The position numbers and the translations under genes are program-made. Below are positions 8,599-16,675 of a stretch of DNA of 64,000 nucleotides, one piece after another. Below the pieces are notes generated by a model. That model did no database searches, was not told the DNA's origin, and was given only the letters and a program-made list of their open reading frames with translations. Where the stretch lies: NCBI RefSeq assembly GCF_012927085.1, contig NZ_JABBFX010000001.1:2356001-2420000 (forward strand), given 5' to 3'. The stretch is from Ramlibacter agri. GTDB taxonomy: Bacteria > Pseudomonadota > Gammaproteobacteria > Burkholderiales > Burkholderiaceae_C. Every line of letters begins with the position of its first letter. The stretch's first letter is position 1.

Positions 8599-9816
8599 TC
8601 AACGCGTCTGCAAACGCGAATACCGGGCCCGGCCATGCAGGCCCACCAGCAGCGCCAGGAAGCCCGACGCTCCGCCCGCCACCAGCGACCAGCGCGGGCC
8701 GAAGTGGTTGGCGATCATGCCCAGCAGCGGGGCGCCCAGCGGCGTGCCGCCCACCGACACCGCCATCACGATCGCGATGACGCGGCCGCGCAGCGACGGG
8801 TCGCTCCAGAGCTGGGCTGCGCCGTGGGCCGTGGTGGTGAAGGTCTGCGTGGACAGGCCGACGAAGAACAGCGCCACGGCGAACAAAGCGTAGCTTGGCA
8901 TCACCGCCGCCGCCGTCAGCGCCGTGCCGAAGGCCAGCGCGCCGCTCAGCAGCCAGGCCATGCGCGGTTTCTCGCGCTGCGCGGACAGCAGCGCGCCCGT
9001 CACCGAGCCGATGGCCATCGCCGACGTCAGCAGGCCGAACTGGCCGGCGCCGACGTGGAACACCGAGACCGACATGGCGGAGATGTAGATCGGGAAATTG
9101 ATGCCGAAGGTGCCGATCAGGAAGAACATCACCAGCACCGTGCGCAGGTCCGGCTGTTCCCACGCGTGGCGGAAGCCGTCCACCAGCCCGCCGCGGCGGG
9201 CCGGGCCGGAGGCGCGTTCATGGAACTCGTGCGGCCGCAGCATGCGCAGCGAACACAGCACGGCGCCGAAGGACAGCGCATTGAGGACGAACACCACGCC
9301 GGTGCCGACGCCGGCGATCATCAGCCCGGCCACGGCCGGCCCGATCATGCGGGCCGCATTGAAGGACGTGGAATTGAGCGCGACCGCGTTGGACAGGTGC
9401 TCGTCGCCCACCAGCTGGCTGACGAAGGTCTGGCGCGCCGGCGCATCGAAGGCACTGACGCAACCGAGCAGCAGCGCGAACACGTAGACGTGCCACAGGT
9501 GCACCCAGCCGGCCAGCGTGAGCAGGCCCAGGCCCAGCGCCAGCAGGCCCTGCGCCGATTGCGTCGCCATCAGCAGCTTGCGCTTGTCGAAGCGGTCGGC
9601 CACGTAGCCCGTGAAGGGCAGCAGCACGAACTGCGGGCCGAACTGCAGGCCCATGACGATGCCCACGGCGGCGGCGTCGTGGTGCGTCAGCTCGGTGAGG
9701 ACGATCCAGTCCTGCGCCGTGCGCTGCATCCAGGTGCCGATGTTGGAGACCAGGGCGCCGCCCCACCAGACCCGATAGTTGAAGCCGCGCAGCGACCGGA
9801 AGGTGCCATTGGGCAA
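8599..9816 (-). CDS. MFS transporter (EntS/MFS_3-like efflux protein)
   Basis: About 405 residues with 12 predicted helices. The first loop has the family motif YVADRFDKRKLLM, and the segment FDAPARQTFVSQLVG is typical of the MFS_3/EntS-type exporters. The substrate is unknown. I chose TTG 9816 because AGGAG lies 8 bases before it; this start is two bases after the MarR stop codon, giving a tight marR-MFS operon. An upstream reading extends through the marR gene without a plausible start. The MarR partner suggests induction by a small aromatic or toxic compound. Confidence 0.85.
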   Translation of the reverse strand: MPNGTFRSLRGFNYRVWWGGALVSNIGTWMQRTAQDWIVLTELTHHDAAAVGIVMGLQFGPQFVLLPFTGYVADRFDKRKLLMATQSAQGLLALGLGLLTLAGWVHLWHVYVFALLLGCVSAFDAPARQTFVSQLVGDEHLSNAVALNSTSFNAARMIGPAVAGLMIAGVGTGVVFVLNALSFGAVLCSLRMLRPHEFHERASGPARRGGLVDGFRHAWEQPDLRTVLVMFFLIGTFGINFPIYISAMSVSVFHVGAGQFGLLTSAMAIGSVTGALLSAQREKPRMAWLLSGALAFGTALTAAAVMPSYALFAVALFFVGLSTQTFTTTAHGAAQLWSDPSLRGRVIAIVMAVSVGGTPLGAPLLGMIANHFGPRWSLVAGGASGFLALLVGLHGRARYSRLQTR

Positions 9817-9818
9817 AT

Positions 9819-10271
9819 TCAGTTCTCCTGCACCTGCGGTTGGGCCTCGACCACGCGCTGCAGCAGCGCCAGGGCCTTGGCCAGGTCCTGCTGTTCGCGT
9901 GGCGACAGCTGGGACTCGATGGCGCGCTGCAGCCAGTCCTGGCGCGTCGCGCGCGTGTCGCGCAGCCACTTGCGGCATGCGGGTGTCAGGGACAGCAGCG
10001 TCTGCCGTCCGTCCTGCGGGTCCGGCGCGCCGCTGATGTGGCCCGCCGCCTGCAGCGCGGCCACGGTGGCGCCCATGCTCTGCGAGCGCACGCCGCCGGC
10101 GCGGGCGAGCGCCGTCACGGTCTGGGCACCCTCGCGCTCCAGCCGCCGCAGCACGGCCACGTGGGAGGGCGGCAGGTCGGCGCTGCCGGAATGCTCGCGC
10201 AGGCGCCGCTTGAGCCGGTTCATGAGGTCATGAAGCTCGACGGCGAGATCGTGGTTGGACTTGGTCGACAT
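9819..10271 (-). CDS. MarR family transcriptional regulator
   Basis: About 150 residues with a winged helix-turn-helix: VTALARAGGVRSQSMGATV is the recognition part and DPQDGRQTLLSLTP the wing. MarR proteins are usually dimeric repressors released by small aromatic ligands. The stop codon lies just before the start of the MFS gene at 8599-9816, so it most likely controls that exporter. ATG 10271 is chosen; an in-frame ATG at 10301 would add ten residues, but GAAGTT repeats lie between the two and look like an operator rather than coding sequence. Confidence 0.85.
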   Translation of the reverse strand: MSTKSNHDLAVELHDLMNRLKRRLREHSGSADLPPSHVAVLRRLEREGAQTVTALARAGGVRSQSMGATVAALQAAGHISGAPDPQDGRQTLLSLTPACRKWLRDTRATRQDWLQRAIESQLSPREQQDLAKALALLQRVVEAQPQVQEN

Positions 10272-10273
10272 GC

Positions 10274-10299
10274 GAAGTTGAACTGTGAAGTTTACCTTC
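10274..10299. promoter_or_regulatory. Putative MarR operator in the marR/gnd divergent gap
   Basis: Two direct GAAGTT copies (10274 and 10287, one helical turn plus 3 bases apart); the second is also part of the inverted pair GAAG...CTTC (10287-10299). The position just in front of the marR start codon and opposite gnd fits an autoregulatory MarR site. Confidence 0.4.
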
Positions 10300-10350
10300 A
10301 TATCTGGCCGGCGTCAACCCGCCGCCGGCGCGGCTGGCGGACAATCGGCC

Positions 10351-11769
10351 ATGGACATTTCACAGACTGCGGACATCGGCATCGTCGGACTCGGCGTGAT
10401 GGGCGAGAACCTTGCCCTCAACCTGGAGAGCCACGGCTTCGCCGTCGCCGGCTTCGACCTCGAGGCCACGCGCCGGGACAGTTTTTCGCAGCGCACCGCG
10501 GGCAAGCGCGCCTTCACGGCCCGTTCGCTGGCCGAACTGGTGGGCTGCCTCAAGTTGCCGCGCCGCTTGCTGGTGATGGTGCCGGCCGGCGCGGCCGTCG
10601 ACGCCGTGCTGGCGGACCTGCGGCCGCTGCTCTATGCGGGCGACGTCGTCATGGATGGCGGCAACACGCGCTTCGGCGACACGCAGCGGCGCATCCTGGA
10701 CCTGCAGGGAACCGGCATCCTGTACGTGGGCACCGGCGTGAGCGGCGGCGAGGAGGGCGCGCTGCATGGCCCGGCCCTCATGCCCGGCGGCGACCCGCAG
10801 GCCTGGCCGCTGGTGCAGCCCGTGCTGCAGGCGATCGCCGCACGGGCCGAGGACGGCGCGCCGTGCTGCGAATGGATGGGGCCGGGCGGCGCCGGCCATT
10901 TCGTCAAGACCGTGCACAACGGCATCGAGTACGCCGACATGCAGACCATCTGCGAGGCCTTCTGGCTGATGCAGGAGCTGCTGGGCATGACGCCGGGCGA
11001 GATGAGCCCGGTGTTCGCGCAGTGGAACGAAGGGCCTCTTTCGAGCTACCTGGTCGGCATCACGGCCGACATCCTGGCGCACACCGACCGCGAAAGCGGC
11101 AAGCCGCTGGTGGACCTGATCCTCGACACCGCGGAGCAGAAGGGCACCGGCAAGTGGGCCAGCCAGATCGCGCTGGAGCTGGGCATCACGGCGCCGACCA
11201 TCGCGGACGCGGTGTTCGCGCGCACGGTGAGCGCGGTGAAGGACGAGCGCGTGGCGGCCGCGGACATCCTGCGCGGGCCGGGCAAGCTTGCGGCGGTGGA
11301 GCGCGAAGCCTTCGTGGCGAAGATCCACAACGCGCTGCTGGCGGCCAAGATCTGCGCCTATGCGCAGGGCTTCCAGCTACTGGCCGGGGCCGACCGCGAG
11401 TACCAGTGGCACCTGCCTTTCGCCACCATCGCGGCCGTCTGGCGCGCGGGCTGCATCATCCGGGCGCGGTTGCTGGAAGACATCCGCCGTGCCTACGCGC
11501 ACGCGCCCGACTTGCAGAACCTGCTGGTCGATGCGCACTTCGCGGGCGTGATGGCGCAATGCCAGCAGGACCTGCGCGAGGTGGTGGCGACGGCGGCGCT
11601 GCACGGCGTGGCGGTGCCGGCCTTCATGAGCGCGCTGGCGTACTACGACGCCTACCGCGCGCCGCGGCTGCCGGCGAACCTGCTGCAGGCGCAGCGGGAT
11701 TACTTCGGGGCGCACACCTACCAGCGGGTGGATCGGCCGGGGAAGTTCCACACCCGCTGGACGGAGTGA
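10351..11769 (+). CDS. gnd: 6-phosphogluconate dehydrogenase, decarboxylating
   Basis: A 472-residue enzyme of the oxidative pentose phosphate pathway: 6-phosphogluconate plus NADP gives ribulose 5-phosphate, CO2 and NADPH. Visible: Rossmann motif GLGVMGENLALN (about 12-23), DGGNTRFGDTQRR, substrate motif GVSGGEEGALHGPALMPGG (about 130-148), catalytic Lys in FVKTVHNGIEYADMQ (about 190), DTAEQKGTGKWASQ, and the C-terminal HTRWTE tail. Length is normal (about 470). ATG 10351 is the first start after the divergent marR gap. It produces the ribulose 5-phosphate used by phosphoribulokinase at 36.2 kb, but the genes are not linked. Confidence 0.97.
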   Translation: MDISQTADIGIVGLGVMGENLALNLESHGFAVAGFDLEATRRDSFSQRTAGKRAFTARSLAELVGCLKLPRRLLVMVPAGAAVDAVLADLRPLLYAGDVVMDGGNTRFGDTQRRILDLQGTGILYVGTGVSGGEEGALHGPALMPGGDPQAWPLVQPVLQAIAARAEDGAPCCEWMGPGGAGHFVKTVHNGIEYADMQTICEAFWLMQELLGMTPGEMSPVFAQWNEGPLSSYLVGITADILAHTDRESGKPLVDLILDTAEQKGTGKWASQIALELGITAPTIADAVFARTVSAVKDERVAAADILRGPGKLAAVEREAFVAKIHNALLAAKICAYAQGFQLLAGADREYQWHLPFATIAAVWRAGCIIRARLLEDIRRAYAHAPDLQNLLVDAHFAGVMAQCQQDLREVVATAALHGVAVPAFMSALAYYDAYRAPRLPANLLQAQRDYFGAHTYQRVDRPGKFHTRWTE

Positions 11770-11772
11770 GCC

Positions 11773-12672
11773 TTACACCAGGCCGAGCTCGCGGCAGACG
11801 ACGCGAGCGCGCTCTTTCGTCCCGGCCGGCGCCGCCGGCAAGGGCAGGCGGCAAGTACCCGCGTCGACATTCAGCACCGGCATCAAGGCCTTGATCGCCA
11901 TCGGATAGACGCAATCGTCGTTGTTGACGTAGTCGAACGACGGCAGCAGTTGCGCGTTGATCGCGCGCGCCTGCGCGAGCTCGCCGCGCTGCATCGCCTC
12001 GACCATTCGCGCGAACAGCGACGCGGTCCAATGCGTGGTCGTGCCCACGACGCCGACGGCGCCCACGGCCAGCAGCGGCAGCGTGCAGGCGTCGTCGCCC
12101 GAATAGAGGTCGAAGTCCGCCTGCGCCAGCAGCGCGGCGGCGGCTGGCGGGTCGCCGGTGGCGTCCTTCAGCGCGACGATGTTGGGTACATCGCGGAACA
12201 GCCGCAGCAGCACGTCGCGCGCGATGCGCCGGCCGGTGCGCAGCGGGACGTCGTAGAGCATCACCGGCAGCCGGGTCGCCGCCGCGACGGCGCGATAGTG
12301 CGCCTCGATGCCGGCCTGCGGCGGCCGGCTGTAGTACGGGCTCACCGCCATCACGCCGGCCGCGCCCAGGCCTTGCGCCTGCCGGGTCAGCTCGATGCTG
12401 TGCGCCGTGTCGTTGCTGCCCATGCCCGCGACCACGGGCACGGTCACCGCCTCGCAGACGGCGCGCACCAGGTCCAGCCGCTCGTCATCGGTGAGCACCG
12501 TGGCCTCTCCGGTCGTCGCCGCCACGACCAGCCCGTCGCTGCCATGGGCCGCCAGCCATTTCGCCAGTTTGCGCGCCGCATCGAGGTCGAGGCGGCCATC
12601 CGCCGCGAACGGCGTGACCATGGCAGTGAGGACGGCGCCCCAATGGCGCGGAGTGGGAAGCTGGGAGGTCAT
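11773..12672 (-). CDS. Dihydrodipicolinate synthase family protein (DapA-like aldolase)
   Basis: A 299-residue barrel enzyme. Family residues are present: the TTGEA pair near 50, Tyr and Arg in LYDVPLRTGRR near 140-146, and the Schiff-base Lys in VALKDATGDP near 168. DapA itself condenses aspartate semialdehyde with pyruvate for lysine synthesis; paralogues act on other keto acids. The isolated position, away from lysine genes and beside a LysR regulator and sugar-acid enzyme, leaves the substrate open. ATG 12672 (MTSQLP) is preferred; ATG 12684 is in frame. It is convergent with gnd, three bases apart. Confidence 0.85.
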   Translation of the reverse strand: MTSQLPTPRHWGAVLTAMVTPFAADGRLDLDAARKLAKWLAAHGSDGLVVAATTGEATVLTDDERLDLVRAVCEAVTVPVVAGMGSNDTAHSIELTRQAQGLGAAGVMAVSPYYSRPPQAGIEAHYRAVAAATRLPVMLYDVPLRTGRRIARDVLLRLFRDVPNIVALKDATGDPPAAAALLAQADFDLYSGDDACTLPLLAVGAVGVVGTTTHWTASLFARMVEAMQRGELAQARAINAQLLPSFDYVNNDDCVYPMAIKALMPVLNVDAGTCRLPLPAAPAGTKERARVVCRELGLV

Positions 12673-12736
12673 GGTGCTTGCCATGCTAGGCGGCACGGGT
12701 GCGGCGATTGATGCAAAAACCGGCCGCGATTGATGC

Positions 12737-13630
12737 TCACTCCGCCATCGCCTCTTTCCACACCCGGTCGAAAGATGTGCAGAAGGCCTTCTGCAGGGCC
12801 GACAGCGGCCGGTAGCGGTTGCGCAGGATGCTCACCTGCAGCTTCTCGCGGGTCTGGAAGCTGCGCACGGCGAGGCCGCGAAAGCTCTCGCCGGCCACGG
12901 CGGCGCGGTCGACCACGGCGATGCCGCCGCCGGCTTGCGCCTGCCAGCAGGCCGACGTGGACGAGCGCACCTGCAGGTCCAGCCGCAGCGACTCGTGGCC
13001 GGGCCCGTAGGCGCGGCGCAGGGCCTGGCCGTAGGGCGTGCCCGGCGGCGAGGTGATGATCCGCTCGCCGCGCAGGTCGGCCGGTTTCAGCGCACGTTTC
13101 GCCGCCAGCGGATGGTCCTCACGCATTGCGCAGGCGAAGCCGCAGCGGTAGCTTTGCACGGCCACCAGGTTCGGATGCTCGTTGGGCTGCATCGCCACGC
13201 CCAGGTCGGCCGAGTGGTCCAGCAGCGCATTGACCATGATCGGCGCGATCAGGATCTCCGTCTGGCTCTTCAGCTCCGGGAAGCCCTCGGTCAGCAGCGC
13301 GATCGCGCGTGGCACGAGATACGGCGCCACGCTGGCCGACACGGCCAGGCGCAGCGTGCCGGTGCGCGGCGCCGCCAGCTGGCGCGAGACGTCGCGGATG
13401 CGCTCGACGCCGCGCCACACCGCCTCGATCTCCGCATGCAGGTGCTGGCCTTCGGGCGTGGGCACCAGCCGGCCCTTCACGCGTTCGAACAGCGCGAAGC
13501 CCGCCTGCTTCTGCGCCTGTGCCAGCACCTTGCTGACGGCCGGCTGCGAGACGTGCAGCAACTCCGCCGCGCCGCCGACGCCGCCGGTGAGCATCACCGC
13601 CCGGAACACTTCCATCTGCCGCAGGTTCAT
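12737..13630 (-). CDS. LysR family transcriptional regulator
   Basis: A 297-residue protein with an N-terminal helix-turn-helix (residues about 1-60; GGAAELLHVSQPAVSKVLAQ) and a LysR substrate-binding domain (about 90-290). It is divergent from the Bug/FAD-oxidoreductase operon starting at 13752, which it most likely controls. A T-N11-A box lies in the gap. The inducer is unknown. Confidence 0.92.
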   Translation of the reverse strand: MNLRQMEVFRAVMLTGGVGGAAELLHVSQPAVSKVLAQAQKQAGFALFERVKGRLVPTPEGQHLHAEIEAVWRGVERIRDVSRQLAAPRTGTLRLAVSASVAPYLVPRAIALLTEGFPELKSQTEILIAPIMVNALLDHSADLGVAMQPNEHPNLVAVQSYRCGFACAMREDHPLAAKRALKPADLRGERIITSPPGTPYGQALRRAYGPGHESLRLDLQVRSSTSACWQAQAGGGIAVVDRAAVAGESFRGLAVRSFQTREKLQVSILRNRYRPLSALQKAFCTSFDRVWKEAMAE

Positions 13631-13640
13631 GGCGGCAGCT

Positions 13641-13653
13641 TAACCCGAGGTTA
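13641..13653. promoter_or_regulatory. LysR-type T-N11-A box
   Basis: TAACCCGAGGTTA is a perfect 5-bp inverted repeat with a 3-base centre and fits the T-N11-A pattern bound by LysR proteins. It sits 11 bases from the start codon of the divergent LysR gene and about 100 bases before the operon at 13752. Confidence 0.55.
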
Positions 13654-13751
13654 TGGGCTGTCGAATTCTTTTCATTTGACCGCCCGGCGTGCCGTCCGCA
13701 CCATTGGGAAAACGGGCTCACCAAAGCCCATCACCTGCAAGGAGACACGCA

Positions 13752-14732
13752 ATGCATTCCCCCCAGGAACCCAGCCGCCGCCGCGCGCTGCTGGGCGCGG
13801 CGCTGGCGCTGCTGGCCCCCGCCATCGCGCGGGCCCAGGGCTTTCCGTCCCGTTCCGTGCGCATCGTGCTGCCGCAGCCACCCGGTGGCGCCGCCGACCG
13901 CCTGGCCCGCATGCTGGGCGAGCGCCTCGAAGCGCGCTGGAAGCAACCGGTGGTGATGGACAACCGTCCTGGCGGCGGCGTGGTGGTTGGCACGCAGGCC
14001 GTCGTGCATGCGCAGCCCGATGGCTACACCTTCGGCCTGCTGGGGAGTTCGCTGAGCATCAACGCCGTGCAGCGCAAGGACCTGCCCTACGAGGTGAAGG
14101 ACCTGCAGCCGCTGGCGCGCATCGGCTACTACACGGTGGCGCTGGTGGCCTCGACGAAGTTTCCGGCCAACGACATCAAGAGCCTGATCGCGCTGGTGAA
14201 GAAGGAGCCGCCCAACAAGATCGCCTTCGGCTCCAACGGCATCGGCACCTCGGCGCAGCTGGCCGGCGAGATGCTGAACCACATGGCGGGCATACAGATG
14301 CAGCACGTGCCCTACAACGGCGCGGCCAAGATGTACACCGACATCATCGGCGGCCAGTTGCCGCTGGGCTTCTCGGTGGTGAGTTCGGCCGAGGGCTTCA
14401 TCAAGGCCGGCCAGCTGAAGGTGCTGGGCGTGACCAGCGCTCAGCGCAGCCCGCTGTTCCCGCAGTGGCCGGCGATCGCCGAGACGCTGCCTGGCTACGA
14501 AGCCGTGAACTGGGCCGGCTTCTGCGGGCCCGCCGGCTTGCCGCGCGAACGGGTGTTGCAGATCAGCGAAGACCTCCTGGCCGTGCTGGGCGCGCCCGAC
14601 ATGGCCAGGACGCTGGCCGACCAGGGCATCGAGCTGGCGCCGCTGGGCCCCGCCGAATTCGAGGCCTTCATCCAGAGCGAGATGAAGCGCTTCGCCGCCG
14701 TCACCAAGCCACTCGGCAACCGCATGAACTGA
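13752..14732 (+). CDS. Tripartite tricarboxylate transporter substrate-binding protein (Bug family)
   Basis: A 326-residue periplasmic protein with a signal peptide containing RRRALLGAAL and cleavage near ARAQG. The Bug fold pattern is clear: RSVRIVLPQPPGGAADRLAR, VVMDNRPGGGVVVG, QPDGYTFGL, HVPYNGAAKMYTDIIGGQL and LKVLGVTSAQR. Bug proteins bind carboxylates or related solutes, sometimes as sensors. No TctA/TctB membrane subunits are nearby. GGAGACACGCA precedes the ATG. It is followed 8 bases later by an FAD oxidoreductase, which suggests the solute is handled by that enzyme. Confidence 0.93.
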   Translation: MHSPQEPSRRRALLGAALALLAPAIARAQGFPSRSVRIVLPQPPGGAADRLARMLGERLEARWKQPVVMDNRPGGGVVVGTQAVVHAQPDGYTFGLLGSSLSINAVQRKDLPYEVKDLQPLARIGYYTVALVASTKFPANDIKSLIALVKKEPPNKIAFGSNGIGTSAQLAGEMLNHMAGIQMQHVPYNGAAKMYTDIIGGQLPLGFSVVSSAEGFIKAGQLKVLGVTSAQRSPLFPQWPAIAETLPGYEAVNWAGFCGPAGLPRERVLQISEDLLAVLGAPDMARTLADQGIELAPLGPAEFEAFIQSEMKRFAAVTKPLGNRMN

Positions 14733-14740
14733 ACACCATC

Positions 14741-16147
14741 GTGAACGACTACAAGCTCAATCGCACCATCCCCGCCGACGCGCCCTACGACCTGGTGGTC
14801 GCGGGCGGCGGCCCCGCCGGTACCGCCGCCGCCGTCTGCGCGGCGCGCCTTGGCCTGAAAGTGCTGCTGGCCGAAGCCACGGGCTGCCTCGGCGGCATGG
14901 GAACCAGCGGCCTCGTGGCCTCCTTCGGCCCGGTATCCGACGGCACGCGCATGCTGGTGGGCGGTTTCATGAAGGAGTTGCTGGAAACCATGTGGGCGCA
15001 GAAGGCCTTCGGCCCGCACGTCGTGCCCGACTTCCTGCATGCGCAGCTCAATCGCTGGGTGCCGTTCCAGCCGGAGCACCTGAAGCGCATCCTGGACGAC
15101 TTCGTGGTGCAGGCCGGCGTGGAGGTGCGCTTCTTCACCCGCGTCGTCGAGGCCGACGTCACCGGCAAGCGCGTCAACGGCGTGGTCCTGAGCAACGTCG
15201 AGGGCCTGCGCTACGTGCCGGCCAGGGCTTTCGTCGATGCGACGGGCGATGCAGCGCTGGCCGCACTGGCCGGCGCCGAATGCAAGGTGGTGCTGCGCGA
15301 CACCGAGACCGTCTCGCCCAGCACGCTGTGCTCGCTGGTCGCCGGCATGGACTGGGACGACCCGGCTTACGGCGACGATTGGCGCGGCATCGACGCCGTG
15401 AAGAACCGGGTCAAGAACGAACTGGTGCCGAAAGCGATCGACGATGGCTTCTTCACGCAGGAGGACCGCTTCTTCCCCGGCATGAACAAGGTCGGCGCGC
15501 GCACGGCGACGCTCAACGCGGGCCACGTGTTCAACCTGAATCCATTGTCGATCCGGTCCCTGTCCGACGGCATGGTGCTGGGGCGCAAGCTGGCGCAGGA
15601 GTACACCGAGTTCTATCGCCGGTACGTGCCGGGTTGCGCCGACCTGGAGCTGCAGACGACGGCACCCGTGATGGGCGTGCGCGACTCGCGCCGCATCGTC
15701 GGCGAGTTCGAGCTTGGGATAGACGACTTCCGCGCCAAGCGCCAGTTCCCGGACCAGGTGGCGGTCTACAACCGGCCCACCGACGTGCATCCCACCGACA
15801 CCAGCAAGGCCGAATTCGAGCGTTTCATGAAGGACTTCCACGGCAAGGACAACCTGGGCCGCGGCGAGTATGTGGGCATCCCCTACAGCATCCTGGTGCC
15901 GCGCGGCTCCGAGAACCTGTGGGTGGCGGGCCGCTGCCATTCGAGCGACACCAAGGTGCACGGCTCGATCCGCGCGCAGTCGGCGGCCTACATGATGGGC
16001 CAGGCCGTGGGCACAGCGGCGGCGCAGTCCATCGCCACCGGCCAGCCGGCCAACGACCTCGATACGCGCCAGTTGGTGGAGACTTTGCGCGGGGCCGGCG
16101 CGAACCTGCCGCAGACCGAACTCTCGCGGGCGATGACGCGCGCCTGA
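14741..16147 (+). CDS. FAD-dependent oxidoreductase (FAD_oxidored/HdrA-like family)
   Basis: A 468-residue flavoprotein. The N-terminal dinucleotide fold is obvious (DLVVAGGGPAGTAAAVCAARLG, with the acidic LLAEA strand end), followed by GCLGGMGTSGL, which is characteristic of the PF12831 group, and a C-terminal FAD motif (NLWVAGRCHSSDTKVHGS). Members oxidise diverse substrates; the one here is unknown. GTG 14741 gives the expected N-terminus and lies 8 bases after the Bug stop codon, so the two form an operon under the divergent LysR protein. Confidence 0.88.
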   Translation: MNDYKLNRTIPADAPYDLVVAGGGPAGTAAAVCAARLGLKVLLAEATGCLGGMGTSGLVASFGPVSDGTRMLVGGFMKELLETMWAQKAFGPHVVPDFLHAQLNRWVPFQPEHLKRILDDFVVQAGVEVRFFTRVVEADVTGKRVNGVVLSNVEGLRYVPARAFVDATGDAALAALAGAECKVVLRDTETVSPSTLCSLVAGMDWDDPAYGDDWRGIDAVKNRVKNELVPKAIDDGFFTQEDRFFPGMNKVGARTATLNAGHVFNLNPLSIRSLSDGMVLGRKLAQEYTEFYRRYVPGCADLELQTTAPVMGVRDSRRIVGEFELGIDDFRAKRQFPDQVAVYNRPTDVHPTDTSKAEFERFMKDFHGKDNLGRGEYVGIPYSILVPRGSENLWVAGRCHSSDTKVHGSIRAQSAAYMMGQAVGTAAAQSIATGQPANDLDTRQLVETLRGAGANLPQTELSRAMTRA

Positions 16148-16165
16148 GAGGGGAATTGCGGCTAG

Positions 16166-16187
16166 ATGAGAATCGTTCTCATATAAT
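16166..16187 (+). promoter_or_regulatory. Fur box overlapping a sigma-70 -10 element
   Basis: ATGAGAATCGTTCTCAT (16166-16182) has perfect 7-bp arms and matches the classic Fur operator form. TATAAT, a perfect -10 hexamer, begins at its last base (16182-16187). A weak -35-like TTGCGG is at 16156. Iron-loaded Fur bound here should block the promoter, so the downstream gene at 16271 should be expressed under iron limitation. Confidence 0.75.
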
Positions 16188-16270
16188 CGGAACACCAGCA
16201 AGCCACGGCAGCCGGCCCTCCGGAGCAGCAGCAAGCGAACGATGCCACTCCGTGCTGGGAGCTTGTTGCC

Positions 16271-16675
16271 GTGCCGGTCCTTCCCATTCCCGTCGTGGCG
16301 GCAGCGAACCTGTCGCTGCTGCTGCCCCACTATCGCGACGTGCTGCGCTTTCGCGTGCTGCAGGAAGTGCGCGGCGTGGTCGCCCTCATCCAGCATGGCG
16401 CCGTGCGGCTGCAGCTGTGGCAGCGCAGCGCACAGGGCGAGCCCATGCGCTGCCGCGTGCCGCTGGACGGCCCCAGCGCCTGCGTGTTCCGGGTCTACGG
16501 CGCGCTGGCGCGGGTGGCCCGCAGCGCGCTGATGGAAGACCGGCCGCAGCTGATGCCCTGGGGCGCCTGGGAGTTCAGCCTGCTGGATCGCGAAGGCAAC
16601 CAGCTGCTGTTCTCGCAATGGGCGCTGAGCCAGCCGGTCAGCGCACGAACTTCCCGCTCCCATCGACCATCGTGA
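16271..16675 (+). CDS. Small VOC/glyoxalase-like protein behind a Fur-controlled promoter
   Basis: A 134-residue protein. The first half (VVAAANLSLLLPHYRDVLRFRVLQE, read in two parts) and the ending DREGNQLLFSQW fit one beta-alpha-beta-beta-beta module of the vicinal oxygen chelate superfamily. The function is unknown; relatives are dioxygenases, lyases or resistance proteins. GTG 16271 is used because GGGAG lies 10 bases upstream and no in-frame ATG exists. The upstream Fur box points to iron control. The 3' end overlaps the convergent gene at 16638 by 38 bases. Confidence 0.65.
   Translation: MPVLPIPVVAAANLSLLLPHYRDVLRFRVLQEVRGVVALIQHGAVRLQLWQRSAQGEPMRCRVPLDGPSACVFRVYGALARVARSALMEDRPQLMPWGAWEFSLLDREGNQLLFSQWALSQPVSARTSRSHRPS

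Noticed and set aside
14495..16663. 722-codon minus-strand frame opposite the Bug and FAD oxidoreductase genes
   Set aside because: Antisense shadow with low-complexity composition; the plus-strand genes carry clear family motifs.
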